A stretch of 64,000 nucleotides of DNA from assembly GCA_005888635.1 (NCBI GenBank), contig VBAW01000018.1, forward strand, positions 30,526 to 94,525, written 5' to 3'. Made by a program: the position numbers and the translations under genes. Source of the stretch: Candidatus Bathyarchaeota archaeon (lineage in GTDB: Archaea; Thermoproteota; Bathyarchaeia; 40CM-2-53-6). Below the pieces are notes generated by a model. That model worked only from the letters and a program-made list of their open reading frames with translations, was not told the DNA's origin and made no database searches. Numbering within the stretch: position 1 is the first letter of the stretch; every line of letters starts with the position of its first letter. This document shows positions 28,216-37,547 of the stretch, piece after piece.

Positions 28216-31200
28216 ATGCTCGCCGTCAGGCTTCTACTCACGTTCGCCATCGTCTTCTCACTCGTAAGTCTTCCCAGCGTCCTGTCCAGCAACGTCTTTC
28301 TTCCGAAGATCCCGGTTGTGAGGGCGCAACAGGAGACGAGTGCTGGGTTATGGTATCCTGCGGGCGCTCAGGAGCAGACCCTGTCTATCAGCCAAGGTGA
28401 CGGTGCTGTCAGTACCCAAGTTAGCTGGTTGCTGACAAACCAGGTCGACAGCGAAGACTGGCCACTAACCGCAACCCAACAGGGAGCAAGCACGGTAAAC
28501 TGCTCAGGTAACGCGAATGTTCTCTGCAGCCTCCCGGTGCCTGACCATGGATACTTCGAGATCGAGTTCAACCTTGCAAACGTTCTCTGGAGCATACCGA
28601 TGCAGTACGGTAACAGTGCGGCAGGTATTGAGCTACGTCAAGGAATAGCCCATCTTTTCAACAAAGCGAGCTTCGCGGCGAACAACCCTGCATGCCTTAG
28701 CACAGTATGCAATCCCAACGATTCTCCTATCCCAGTCTGTACTATCACTGCTGGTTGCGGTAACGGTGGACTACCGGCGGCCAACCCGTGCGGCTGGGAC
28801 ACCAAGTACGCAGAGTCAAGCACGACTAACTGCGTTGTTGGTGCTCCTGGTGGTTCTGCCTACAACTGTAGCTTCAGCGCAGCTTGTCCCACCGGCGTCC
28901 CGACTGGGACGACAACTTTCGCTTGGCAGGCTCAGATAGGCAGTCCAGACTTTTGCGCCGCTGCACAGCACTTCATCACCGCTTTCGCTGACGCTAACAT
29001 TACAGGTGTCACGACCAACGCGAACTGTGAACTCGCCGCTCCTCCGGGTGGCTGGCCTTCACCCGTCACCGCTATCAACACATCAGGAAACTGTGTATCC
29101 GCTGGACTCGCCACTGCGAACACTTGCGCTTTCGTCCGCACCACTGAACCCCGGAAGAGTCTGGGTGAAGGCCTTGCCCAGAATATTTGCGCGCTCTTCT
29201 CGCCCGCTTGGGGCGCGTGGACCACCCTTGCCGGCCAACCATTCTCGTGCGACAATTCAAACACGGGAACTGGCAACGCTGCGTGTGGCGGTGGCTCATG
29301 CCCATTCCTCCAGGAGGTGGAGGGATCGATCGGCCAATTCTGCGGATTCAACCCACCTCCCCAAGGTGTCCCTAACAAGTGTTGGGGATTCGGAACATTC
29401 GGCTTTGGACAAGTCTTCCCATTCGACAGCACATTATATTTCGAATATAACAGCAACTTCGCTTCTTACATTTTAGGCTCGCCGTGCATCAGCACCACGG
29501 TGTCCTCCTACTCAGCGGCCAACTACATGTCTGTCTGCAGTCCCATCTACGATAGTTTGAGTTCGGCGATGGAGTTTGCAACATGCCTCGCCTCGCCGAG
29601 TACAACCGCCCCAGATCCTACTTTGGGCAACGCCTCACCCACGTTCGCCAACTGTTCGGGTGCAGCGGTCTCGGGGGGCACGGGTGCGACGACATGCATC
29701 GGGGCTAGTCCAAGCTGCGGCTCCATCAGCGCGGGTTATCAGGCAGAGGATTACTTCGGTAGCCGCGCTTTCACGATACCTGTCTGGACTGGCGTTGACA
29801 TTGAAGCTCGCTCCAGTAACTGGCCGCTAGGCAACGCGACATCACCGGGCTTTATCACAGCATTCGGCGGCGGCTACTCGCCGCAAGCAAACATCTGGGA
29901 ATGGCTCGACGCTTATAGTCCCAATCCAGCGGTTGCAGGTACGTTACGTCAGAGCTTCCTGACGACAGTCGGTAACCTCAACCCGTTCGACTTCAACACC
30001 ATCTGGGAATCCTATCTTCTAAGCACGATTTACGACGGGCTCTTCGTTCAAAACCCGATGTGCGTCGCTCCACATAACTTTGTTGGAGCTGCTATCGATC
30101 AGTGCGCTTCGAATTTCCAGTACATTGACTGGATGACGACCAGCCACAGCTTCCTATGCTACCCCGGAGGACCTGGTTGCTCCTCAACAAACATTGGCTA
30201 CGGGAATTCTACCTATTTTGCGAACACTGCTGCAGTCGTTCGTCTAACCATGAATCGAAGCAATCATTGGCAGGACGGCGGTCCCGTCACTGCTTGGGAC
30301 GTAAAGTACAGCTACACCAATCTCAACGCCACTGGCGCCTTCCAGGCTACATCGCTCTCTAATGTTGCTCACATTAACGTCTTGGACGAGTTCACTGTGG
30401 ACCTTAACCTCAAGGCTAAGGGTCCGTTCACTGAGCTCTTCCTTGGCGGTATCACCATAATTCCAGGCCACATCTGGTCTGCTTGTGGTGCGAGCACTTG
30501 GAACAGCGGCGTAACTGGCAAGGACATTTCTGGAACTAACATCGTCACTGCTCCTGAGGACACTTGCATCGGAGCATTCGGCGCGCCCAACATTGTCACT
30601 GTCGGTGGTACGCGTGCTGACAGTCCAACCTTCGACCCTGTCACGAACAACTTCCTCATCGGATCTAGCGCATTCACATGCCAGAGCATCGGCGGCACGG
30701 GTCACCCGACAGTCGGCACGATCGGAGGAGGCTGCAGTGTGGACAATACTCAGTCTCCGGCCTTCGGGCTCAACGACTTCACACTGACTAGGACAGGTTG
30801 TACCCTGACATCGACCGGGACTACGTGTGGTGTTGCAGGCTCAAATACCGACTACTTCCGGAGTAGCGGAGCACTAGCATCATACGTCTGGTCTGGCGAT
30901 ATTGGTTCTGGCAGCACTGACTTTTCGAAAGTGTTGACCGTTAACAGTTGTCACTCTACAAGCCCCTCAGCTAACTGTCCGCACTGGGCACAGGGCATCG
31001 GTAACCCGGGCGGCACAGGCACCAACCCTGTTGGTCTCAGCCAACGTTTGAAGGTCAACTCGTACAAGGGAGTAAGCTGGATTGGCTTCTCAACAGAGAA
31101 GACAACCGGCACACAACTGATCCTAGCTTGCAAAGCAGGGTACACGATTCCAGGAACAACAATCACACCATGCACGGCAACCAATGCAGGATGGACGGGC

Positions 31201-31377
31201 ACCGTCCTACCGGGCATCGGAGGATACGCTTCAACACTCTACGAGGTGGGCAGCACAGTCCTGAGCACAAGCACATCGACACTAGCGCCGGCTAGCCCTG
31301 CAGGTGGACCTTACGCGAACTGCGCAGCGCCGATAGGATCAGGCTCAGCCTATCCCAACGGCGGATACGACTGCTAG
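28216..31377 (+). CDS. Large Cys-rich ABC solute-binding protein, family 5-like (paralog A), apparently permuted
   Basis: N-terminal signal; LRQGIAHLFNK; NPFDFNTIWESYLLSTIYDGLF; VRLTMNRSNHWQDGGPVTAWDVKYSYTNL...GPFTELFLGGITIIPGHIW. Confidence 0.85.
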   Translation: MLAVRLLLTFAIVFSLVSLPSVLSSNVFLPKIPVVRAQQETSAGLWYPAGAQEQTLSISQGDGAVSTQVSWLLTNQVDSEDWPLTATQQGASTVNCSGNANVLCSLPVPDHGYFEIEFNLANVLWSIPMQYGNSAAGIELRQGIAHLFNKASFAANNPACLSTVCNPNDSPIPVCTITAGCGNGGLPAANPCGWDTKYAESSTTNCVVGAPGGSAYNCSFSAACPTGVPTGTTTFAWQAQIGSPDFCAAAQHFITAFADANITGVTTNANCELAAPPGGWPSPVTAINTSGNCVSAGLATANTCAFVRTTEPRKSLGEGLAQNICALFSPAWGAWTTLAGQPFSCDNSNTGTGNAACGGGSCPFLQEVEGSIGQFCGFNPPPQGVPNKCWGFGTFGFGQVFPFDSTLYFEYNSNFASYILGSPCISTTVSSYSAANYMSVCSPIYDSLSSAMEFATCLASPSTTAPDPTLGNASPTFANCSGAAVSGGTGATTCIGASPSCGSISAGYQAEDYFGSRAFTIPVWTGVDIEARSSNWPLGNATSPGFITAFGGGYSPQANIWEWLDAYSPNPAVAGTLRQSFLTTVGNLNPFDFNTIWESYLLSTIYDGLFVQNPMCVAPHNFVGAAIDQCASNFQYIDWMTTSHSFLCYPGGPGCSSTNIGYGNSTYFANTAAVVRLTMNRSNHWQDGGPVTAWDVKYSYTNLNATGAFQATSLSNVAHINVLDEFTVDLNLKAKGPFTELFLGGITIIPGHIWSACGASTWNSGVTGKDISGTNIVTAPEDTCIGAFGAPNIVTVGGTRADSPTFDPVTNNFLIGSSAFTCQSIGGTGHPTVGTIGGGCSVDNTQSPAFGLNDFTLTRTGCTLTSTGTTCGVAGSNTDYFRSSGALASYVWSGDIGSGSTDFSKVLTVNSCHSTSPSANCPHWAQGIGNPGGTGTNPVGLSQRLKVNSYKGVSWIGFSTEKTTGTQLILACKAGYTIPGTTITPCTATNAGWTGTVLPGIGGYASTLYEVGSTVLSTSTSTLAPASPAGGPYANCAAPIGSGSAYPNGGYDC

Positions 31378-31507
31378 GGGACTACCGAAGAAAGGCAGGA
31401 AATCCTCTGTTTCTTGGGATTCTACGTAATAGGATTGACCACGTTCTTGGGAGAGTGAACGGGGGCAAGCACCAAATAAACGATGAACTTCGATCTTCTC
31501 GGTGTGA

Positions 31508-32515
31508 AAAACGACCCTTCGCTCTTTCCTGCTGAAAAGACTCGCATACACTGTGTTTCTGATTTTCGCAATCATGATCGTAAACTGGATTATTTTCGAG
31601 GGGATTCCAGGACAGAACGGTGCACAGGCGTTTCTTACAGGCAGTCCCCGGATAGCTCAAAACCCGCAGGCAGTCGCGAATCTCTGCGCGCTGTGGCAAT
31701 GTCACGCCTCACGCACTGACCAGTTTGTCTCCTACATTCACAATATGCTCACGTTCCAGTTTGGAAACTCTTACCAAAACGGCCAGCCCATCTCTACACA
31801 GGTCATAGCACAAGGAAGACTTCAGAATACTCTGTTGCTGCTCGGAGTGTCTACCATCCTCGGTATCATCATCGGCGCAGTCCTTGGAATTGTCTCAGCC
31901 AGCAGACGAAGCTCCATTCTAGACAAGCTTAACGTATCCGCTTCGATCACGACCTCTGCCCTTCCGACGTTCTGGATTGGTCTGTTATTCATTCTCGTCT
32001 TCGCCTTGGGTCTGGGCTGGTTTCCCTCAGGCGGCCTTCAGCCAGCGTCTTGGACTATCCCAGGCAATCTTCCGAGCATTCTCACCCAGATCCTCGTCCG
32101 TATACAGTTCTTCTTCCTACCCTCGGTCACGTTGACGCTGATCTCCTACGGCGGCTTTGTGCTCTTGACGAGAGCCACGATGATGGAGGCACTAACCGAA
32201 GACTACATTCTAACAGCGAGAGCCAAGGGGCTGTCTCAAAGAGTGATACTCTTCCGGCATGCTTTCAAGAACGCTTCACTCCCAGTGATAACTGCTAGCG
32301 CGCTCGCATTCGGCGGCATTCTTTCAGGTGCGATCATAACTGAGACTGTCTTCGCCTGGCCCGGACTCGGCTTCTGGCTCTTTCAAGCGGTAGAGGTGAA
32401 GGACTATCCTGTCATGCAGGCGATGTTCTATCTGATATCGCTCACTGTTGTCGCTGCTAACTTCATCTCAGATATTGTCTACGGGATCGTTGATCCTCGG
32501 ATCCGGTATGAGTAG
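31508..32515 (+). CDS. ABC transporter permease, DppB/OppB-like; start unresolved (possible 1-nt indel)
   Basis: TLRSFLLKRLAYTVFLIFAIMIVNWIIFEGIPG N-terminus; EAA loop TARAKGLSQRVILFRHAFKNASLPVI; GLGFWLFQAVEVKDYPVMQ. Confidence 0.85.
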   Translation, partial: KTTLRSFLLKRLAYTVFLIFAIMIVNWIIFEGIPGQNGAQAFLTGSPRIAQNPQAVANLCALWQCHASRTDQFVSYIHNMLTFQFGNSYQNGQPISTQVIAQGRLQNTLLLLGVSTILGIIIGAVLGIVSASRRSSILDKLNVSASITTSALPTFWIGLLFILVFALGLGWFPSGGLQPASWTIPGNLPSILTQILVRIQFFFLPSVTLTLISYGGFVLLTRATMMEALTEDYILTARAKGLSQRVILFRHAFKNASLPVITASALAFGGILSGAIITETVFAWPGLGFWLFQAVEVKDYPVMQAMFYLISLTVVAANFISDIVYGIVDPRIRYE

Positions 32516-32610
32516 GATAATCAGTCAGCAACCGGGACGAGAGGCCGACCGATGACGGGGGCAACTCGCTCTTGGGAATTAGCTAAATAAATTTCGAAGT
32601 CACTGACCAT

Positions 32611-32643
32611 CCCCAATACTCAATCTAGTGTCTTGGGGCTTTT
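32611..32643 (+). terminator. Hairpin plus T-tract after the permease
   Basis: CCCCAA-(16 nt)-TTGGGG followed by CTTTT. Confidence 0.5.
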
Positions 32644-32738
32644 CGACCCATCAGATAGTGATCGCGATGGATAGCTTCGTCGAGAGGACTCCAACCGATA
32701 AACTTAACATGCGAATGTGAGAGGCTAAGGCGGGTAGT

Positions 32739-35700
32739 ATGCCTACTGTCAGGCTTCTACTCACCTTTGCCATCGTTTTCTCACTGGTCAGTCTTCCCAG
32801 TGTCCTGTCGAACAACTTGTATTTTCCAAGTATTTCTCTGGTGAGAGCTCAACAAGAGACGACATCTGGAGCATGGTATCCTGCAGGTGCCCAAGAGCAG
32901 ACCCTGTCTATCAGCCAGGGTGACGGTGCTAGCATTACCCAAGTCAACTGGCTGTTGACAAACCAGGTCGACAGCGAAGACTGGCCACTAACCGCAACCC
33001 AGCAAGGAGCAAGCACAGTAAACTGTGGAGGTAGCACCACGATAATCTGCAGTGCGCCCGTTCCTGACCATGGATACTTTGAGATCGAGTTCAACCTCGC
33101 TAACGTGCTTTGGGGTGTCCCCATGCAGTACGGTAACAGCGCGGCAGGGGTCGAGCTTCGCCAGGGGATAGCTCATCTTATCAACAAACAAAGCTTCACA
33201 GCGAACAATGCCGCGTGCTTGGGCATAGCATGCGTCCCTAATGATCAACCGATACCTGTCTGCACAATATCAGTCGGCTGTACAAACGGTGGGCTCTACG
33301 CAGCCAACCCGTGTGGATGGGATACGAAGTACACCGAGTCCAGCTCGACGAACTGCGTCGTGGGCGCTCCGGGTGGTACCTCCTACAACTGTAACTTCAG
33401 TACCACATGTCCCACCGGAACTGTCACTGGCACTACCACCTTCCCGTGGCAAGCTCAGATCGGCAGCCCTGACTTTTGTGCCGCCGCGCAGCACTTTATC
33501 ACAGCATTCGCAGATGCTAGCATTAGCGGCGTGACGACAAACGCGAACTGCGAACTCGTCGCGCCCTCTGGAGGCTGGCCATCCGTCGTTACAGCCATCA
33601 ACACGCTAGGCTGTGCTGGTGGAGCTCCTATTGCCACGGCGAACACTTGCGCTTTCGTCCGAACGACCGAACCCCGTAAGAGCTTGGGTGAAGGCATCAT
33701 TCAGGATATTTGCGCACTCTTCTCGCCTGCATGGGGCGCATGGACCACACTTGCAGGTAAGCCCATCGGCTGTGACAATTCGAATACCGGCTCAGGCAAT
33801 GCTGCTTGTGGCGGTGGGTCATGTCCGTTCCTGCAATTATCGGAAGGAGTAAGCAGCCAGTTTTGCGGATTCAACACAAGCACTAACGGTGTCCCGATCA
33901 ATTGCTGGGGACTGGGAACATTCGGCTTTGGACAAGTCTTCCCATTTGATAGCACATCATACTTCGAATACAACAGTCTCTTCGCCACTAAGACTACAGT
34001 TACCTGCACCAACGCGGACTGTTCCACTAATGTTCCGGGTTCGCCATGCGCCAGTACCACTTTCACCGGCGGCGCGTTCGACTACATGTATGTCTGCAGC
34101 CCCACTTATGACAGTCTGAGTTCAGCGATGGAGTTTTCGCCATGTCTCGGCGCAAACGGGGATCCAACACCCAACTTTGCCACGCCGACTTTCGTAAACT
34201 GTTCAGGCGGAACAGTGGGTTCTGGTACAGGGTCTACATCATGCATCGGCGCATCTCCAGCCTGTTCATCGATCAGTGCTGGTTACCAGGCTGAGGACTA
34301 CTATGGCAGCCATGTCTTCACGATCCCAGTCTGGGACGGCAACGACGTTCAGGGTCGTCTCAGCAACTGGCCTCTGGGCACCTCAACGACACCAGGCTGG
34401 ATCACAGCCTTCGGTGGCGGCTATTCGCCCTCAGCGAACTTCTTCGAATGGCTCAATGCATACAGTGGCAGCCCAGCTATGGCTGGAACATTCCGCCAGA
34501 GCTTCTTGGCAACGGTTGACAGTCTCAACCCATTCCAGTTCACCACCCTCTGGGACGCGTACTTGCTCAGCAACATCTATGACAGTCTCTTCGTGCAGAA
34601 CCCTCTCTGTAGCCAGACTCCTCCCGCGGGCTCGGGTGTGACCCAGTGTTCTTCGATATTGCAGAACATCGACTGGATGACTACTAGTCACAGCTTCCTA
34701 TGCTACCCAGGCGGTCCCCCGTGCACTTCTACAACACTGGGCTATGGTAACTCGACATACTTCGCAAACACATCCGCTGATCTCCGACTCACACTCAACC
34801 GTAGTAACCACTGGCATGATGGTGGACCTGTCACAGCATGGGACGTGAAGTACACCTTCATCAACCTCAACGCTACAGGAGCATACCAAGCAACAGCTCT
34901 AGCCAACGTCTCCCACATCAACGTGCTTGACGAATATACTCTGGACCTCAATCTCAAGGCTAGGGGTCCATTCACTGAGCTCCTCGTCGGAGGCGTCACC
35001 ATAATTCCAGGCCATGTCTGGTCTGCCTGCGGAGCAAGCACATGGAACACTGGCGTGACAGACAAGAACATTGCGGGCACAAACATAGTGAACGCTTCGG
35101 AGGACAATTGCGTAGGACACTTCGGTGCATCAAACATTGCTTCAGTCGGTGGTGTGCGTGCTGACAGTCCAATCTTCGATCCCATGACGAACAACTTCCT
35201 GATTGGATCTGGCCCATACACTTGCCAGAGTATCGGCGGCACAGGTCATCCTGCTGTCGGTACTCTTGGTGGAGGCTGTAGCATCGATAATACACAGGCT
35301 CCAGCCTTTGGTCTGGGTGACTTTACCCTGACTAGGGCTGGCTGTACTCTCTCCTCGACTGGAACTGCTTGTGGTGTTGCTGGTGCGAGCAGCGATTACT
35401 TCCGTAGCAGCGGAGCTCTCGCATCGTACATCTGGTCTGGGGATATTGGTTCTGGTAGTGCTGACTTTTCGAAGGTGTTGACAGTGAACAGCTGTCACTC
35501 CTCGACTCCATCAGCCAACTGTCCACACTGGGCACAGGGCATCGGTAACCCGAGTCTTACGAGCACTAACAATCCTGTCGGTCTAAGCCAGCGTTTGAAG
35601 GTCAACTCGCTCAAGGGAATAAGCTGGATAAGCTTCTCTACAGAGAAGACCGCCGGCACACAGCTGATCCTTTCCTGCGTAGCGGGATACACTCTTCCTG

Positions 35701-35891
35701 GGACGACAATCACCCCGTGTACTGTAACGAACGCGGGATGGACGACTAATGTCCTGCCCGGCATAGGAGGATACGCTAGTACACTCTACGAGGTCGGCAG
35801 CAACGTCCTAAGCACTAGCACCTCGACGCTGTCACCTGCCAGCGCCATCGGATGCACATCAGACTATCCAAACGGCGGGTACGACTGCTAG
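32739..35891 (+). CDS. Large Cys-rich ABC solute-binding protein, family 5-like (paralog B), apparently permuted
   Basis: Collinear with 28216..31377 over its whole length (e.g. WYPAGAQEQTLSISQGDGA, QVDSEDWPLTATQQGASTVNC, YPNGGYDC C-terminus). Confidence 0.85.
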   Translation: MPTVRLLLTFAIVFSLVSLPSVLSNNLYFPSISLVRAQQETTSGAWYPAGAQEQTLSISQGDGASITQVNWLLTNQVDSEDWPLTATQQGASTVNCGGSTTIICSAPVPDHGYFEIEFNLANVLWGVPMQYGNSAAGVELRQGIAHLINKQSFTANNAACLGIACVPNDQPIPVCTISVGCTNGGLYAANPCGWDTKYTESSSTNCVVGAPGGTSYNCNFSTTCPTGTVTGTTTFPWQAQIGSPDFCAAAQHFITAFADASISGVTTNANCELVAPSGGWPSVVTAINTLGCAGGAPIATANTCAFVRTTEPRKSLGEGIIQDICALFSPAWGAWTTLAGKPIGCDNSNTGSGNAACGGGSCPFLQLSEGVSSQFCGFNTSTNGVPINCWGLGTFGFGQVFPFDSTSYFEYNSLFATKTTVTCTNADCSTNVPGSPCASTTFTGGAFDYMYVCSPTYDSLSSAMEFSPCLGANGDPTPNFATPTFVNCSGGTVGSGTGSTSCIGASPACSSISAGYQAEDYYGSHVFTIPVWDGNDVQGRLSNWPLGTSTTPGWITAFGGGYSPSANFFEWLNAYSGSPAMAGTFRQSFLATVDSLNPFQFTTLWDAYLLSNIYDSLFVQNPLCSQTPPAGSGVTQCSSILQNIDWMTTSHSFLCYPGGPPCTSTTLGYGNSTYFANTSADLRLTLNRSNHWHDGGPVTAWDVKYTFINLNATGAYQATALANVSHINVLDEYTLDLNLKARGPFTELLVGGVTIIPGHVWSACGASTWNTGVTDKNIAGTNIVNASEDNCVGHFGASNIASVGGVRADSPIFDPMTNNFLIGSGPYTCQSIGGTGHPAVGTLGGGCSIDNTQAPAFGLGDFTLTRAGCTLSSTGTACGVAGASSDYFRSSGALASYIWSGDIGSGSADFSKVLTVNSCHSSTPSANCPHWAQGIGNPSLTSTNNPVGLSQRLKVNSLKGISWISFSTEKTAGTQLILSCVAGYTLPGTTITPCTVTNAGWTTNVLPGIGGYASTLYEVGSNVLSTSTSTLSPASAIGCTSDYPNGGYDC

Positions 35892-36079
35892 TGCAGAAGT
35901 TTGTTGCAACTCTAGTTCTGACCGACCCAGAAACTCGCTCACCAGCAGAAGCACTTCGGCAATCGTCGAGGCTGTGGGCAATACTCCTATATCTCAGCTC
36001 CAGCAAGACCAGGTCTCACGGAATAAACGATCTGCCGGTGAGCTGACATAGCTCGAAGGCAATCCGGTAGGAGTCCTGA

Positions 36080-37039
36080 ATGGGCCAAAAGATCAAGAGA
36101 GAGAACAGCTTTGATACGCTTCTCAATCAATCACTTGACAAGCAGGCGCATGGTAGGCCTACAGCAAGATACGCTGGCAAAGCCGCTAGCAGGATTTGGC
36201 CGCGGCGTCATGTCCGTCTCACTCTCTCACTGACCATTCTCTTGGTAATTGGGCTGGGAGCATCTGTCTGGGCCTGGCAGAACGGCATCTGGTTCCCCAC
36301 GTCTAGTCCCAACGGTCTGAGGGCCGTGCTGATCGACGGGCTCTCAGTGAACAACCCTGATCCGTCATTTACCGACAATGTGACGAGGACACTCTCTTCA
36401 GTCGGGTATACGGTTGACTACATCGGTCCAGACAAGTTCACAGTGGATACTCTTGCAAATCTTCCCTCTCAAGGGTACGGTCTTGTGATCATACGAGCCC
36501 ATACAGCACACTCAGCTATCATTACCTCCGAGCCCTACACAAGCTCCAAGTACGTCTTCGCACAGCTCGCCGGCCACGTATCTCCCGCCACGATAGGGAC
36601 CCCAGTAGAATATTTCGCAGTCGAGGCGCAGTTCATTAGCAGCGAATCTCATGGACGGTTCCAGAATTCGATCATCGTATTGATGGGCTGCGGCGATCCG
36701 GGTGACCGAGAGACTTTTGGCGCAGCCTTCGCGGACAAAGGAGCCGGCTACCTAATAGGATTCGACAATTCAGTGAGCGCCCAGTTCACGGACTCGGAGA
36801 CCTCGACGCTCGTGTCGGCTCTCGCTCATGGAAACACTGTACAGGAATCCGTCAATCTAGCCTCTAACGCTGACCCCGTATACCGTGGACAATTCGGGTT
36901 TGTTGTAGCGAGCAGTATCTTGCAACAGAGGACAGTCAATCTTCTCTCCGAACTATCCCTCTTCGCGATTTTCTTCATCATACTTGTGTTCGGCCCACTA
37001 TCCGTATTCCTAGTTCCAAAGCTACTTGCCAGACGTTAG
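36080..37039 (+). CDS. Membrane-anchored protein with putative caspase-fold (clan CD-like) domain
   Basis: N- and C-terminal TM segments; GLVIIRAHTAHS (candidate His) and SIIVLMGCGDPGDRETFGAAFADKGAGYLIGFD (candidate Cys, CHAT/caspase-like strand pattern). Confidence 0.5.
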   Translation: MGQKIKRENSFDTLLNQSLDKQAHGRPTARYAGKAASRIWPRRHVRLTLSLTILLVIGLGASVWAWQNGIWFPTSSPNGLRAVLIDGLSVNNPDPSFTDNVTRTLSSVGYTVDYIGPDKFTVDTLANLPSQGYGLVIIRAHTAHSAIITSEPYTSSKYVFAQLAGHVSPATIGTPVEYFAVEAQFISSESHGRFQNSIIVLMGCGDPGDRETFGAAFADKGAGYLIGFDNSVSAQFTDSETSTLVSALAHGNTVQESVNLASNADPVYRGQFGFVVASSILQQRTVNLLSELSLFAIFFIILVFGPLSVFLVPKLLARR

Positions 37040-37168
37040 GGACTCGCGACTCCTACAAGAATCGATTGTTCGACACGTACTATCCCGCTAGGCGATCATT
37101 CGCTAGCATCCACCTTTGCCGAGACACCGGTGGCCCCGAGGCAGGGTCTTCAATCGCGACTACTAATG

Positions 37169-37417
37169 TTAGGGATAGTGAAATTGTCCTTCAGGAACAA
37201 TAATTCTGGCTTGCTTCTCTTCTCCAACTCCTCCTAATGCCTCCAGTATCAACAGAACGAGGCCGATTAGGAAGATGATCACACTAATGGGACGGTAACC
37301 AACTTGATAAAAGTACAGAATCGCTCCTGAAGTCATCAGGAGAAGCGACACACTCGTTACGATATTATCCACATATCTCGACCATTTCATCGGCGAGCAC
37401 CCTCGGAATGCTAACAC
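37169..37417 (-). CDS. Small membrane protein
   Basis: Two hydrophobic segments (VTSVSLLLMTSGAILYFYQVG; SVIIFLIGLVLLILEAL). Confidence 0.5.
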   Translation of the reverse strand: MLAFRGCSPMKWSRYVDNIVTSVSLLLMTSGAILYFYQVGYRPISVIIFLIGLVLLILEALGGVGEEKQARIIVPEGQFHYP

Positions 37418-37547
37418 GCTCTATTCCGCTAGGTTTCCTCAGTCTTGAAATTTGCCTATTGGCTAGTGATCCCTTACTTTGAGCCAGGGAGTAAACTTGA
37501 CTATGTCCGATTGCGCAACACTTGTGCAAGAATGAAGGTAGGATAGT

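Noticed and set aside
28368-35764. Many long antisense and out-of-frame ORFs inside the two SBP genes (e.g. 28932..29456, 34742..35242, 29006..29476)
   Set aside because: They shadow strongly supported coding frames, occur at matching places in both paralogs, and show no recognisable protein motifs.
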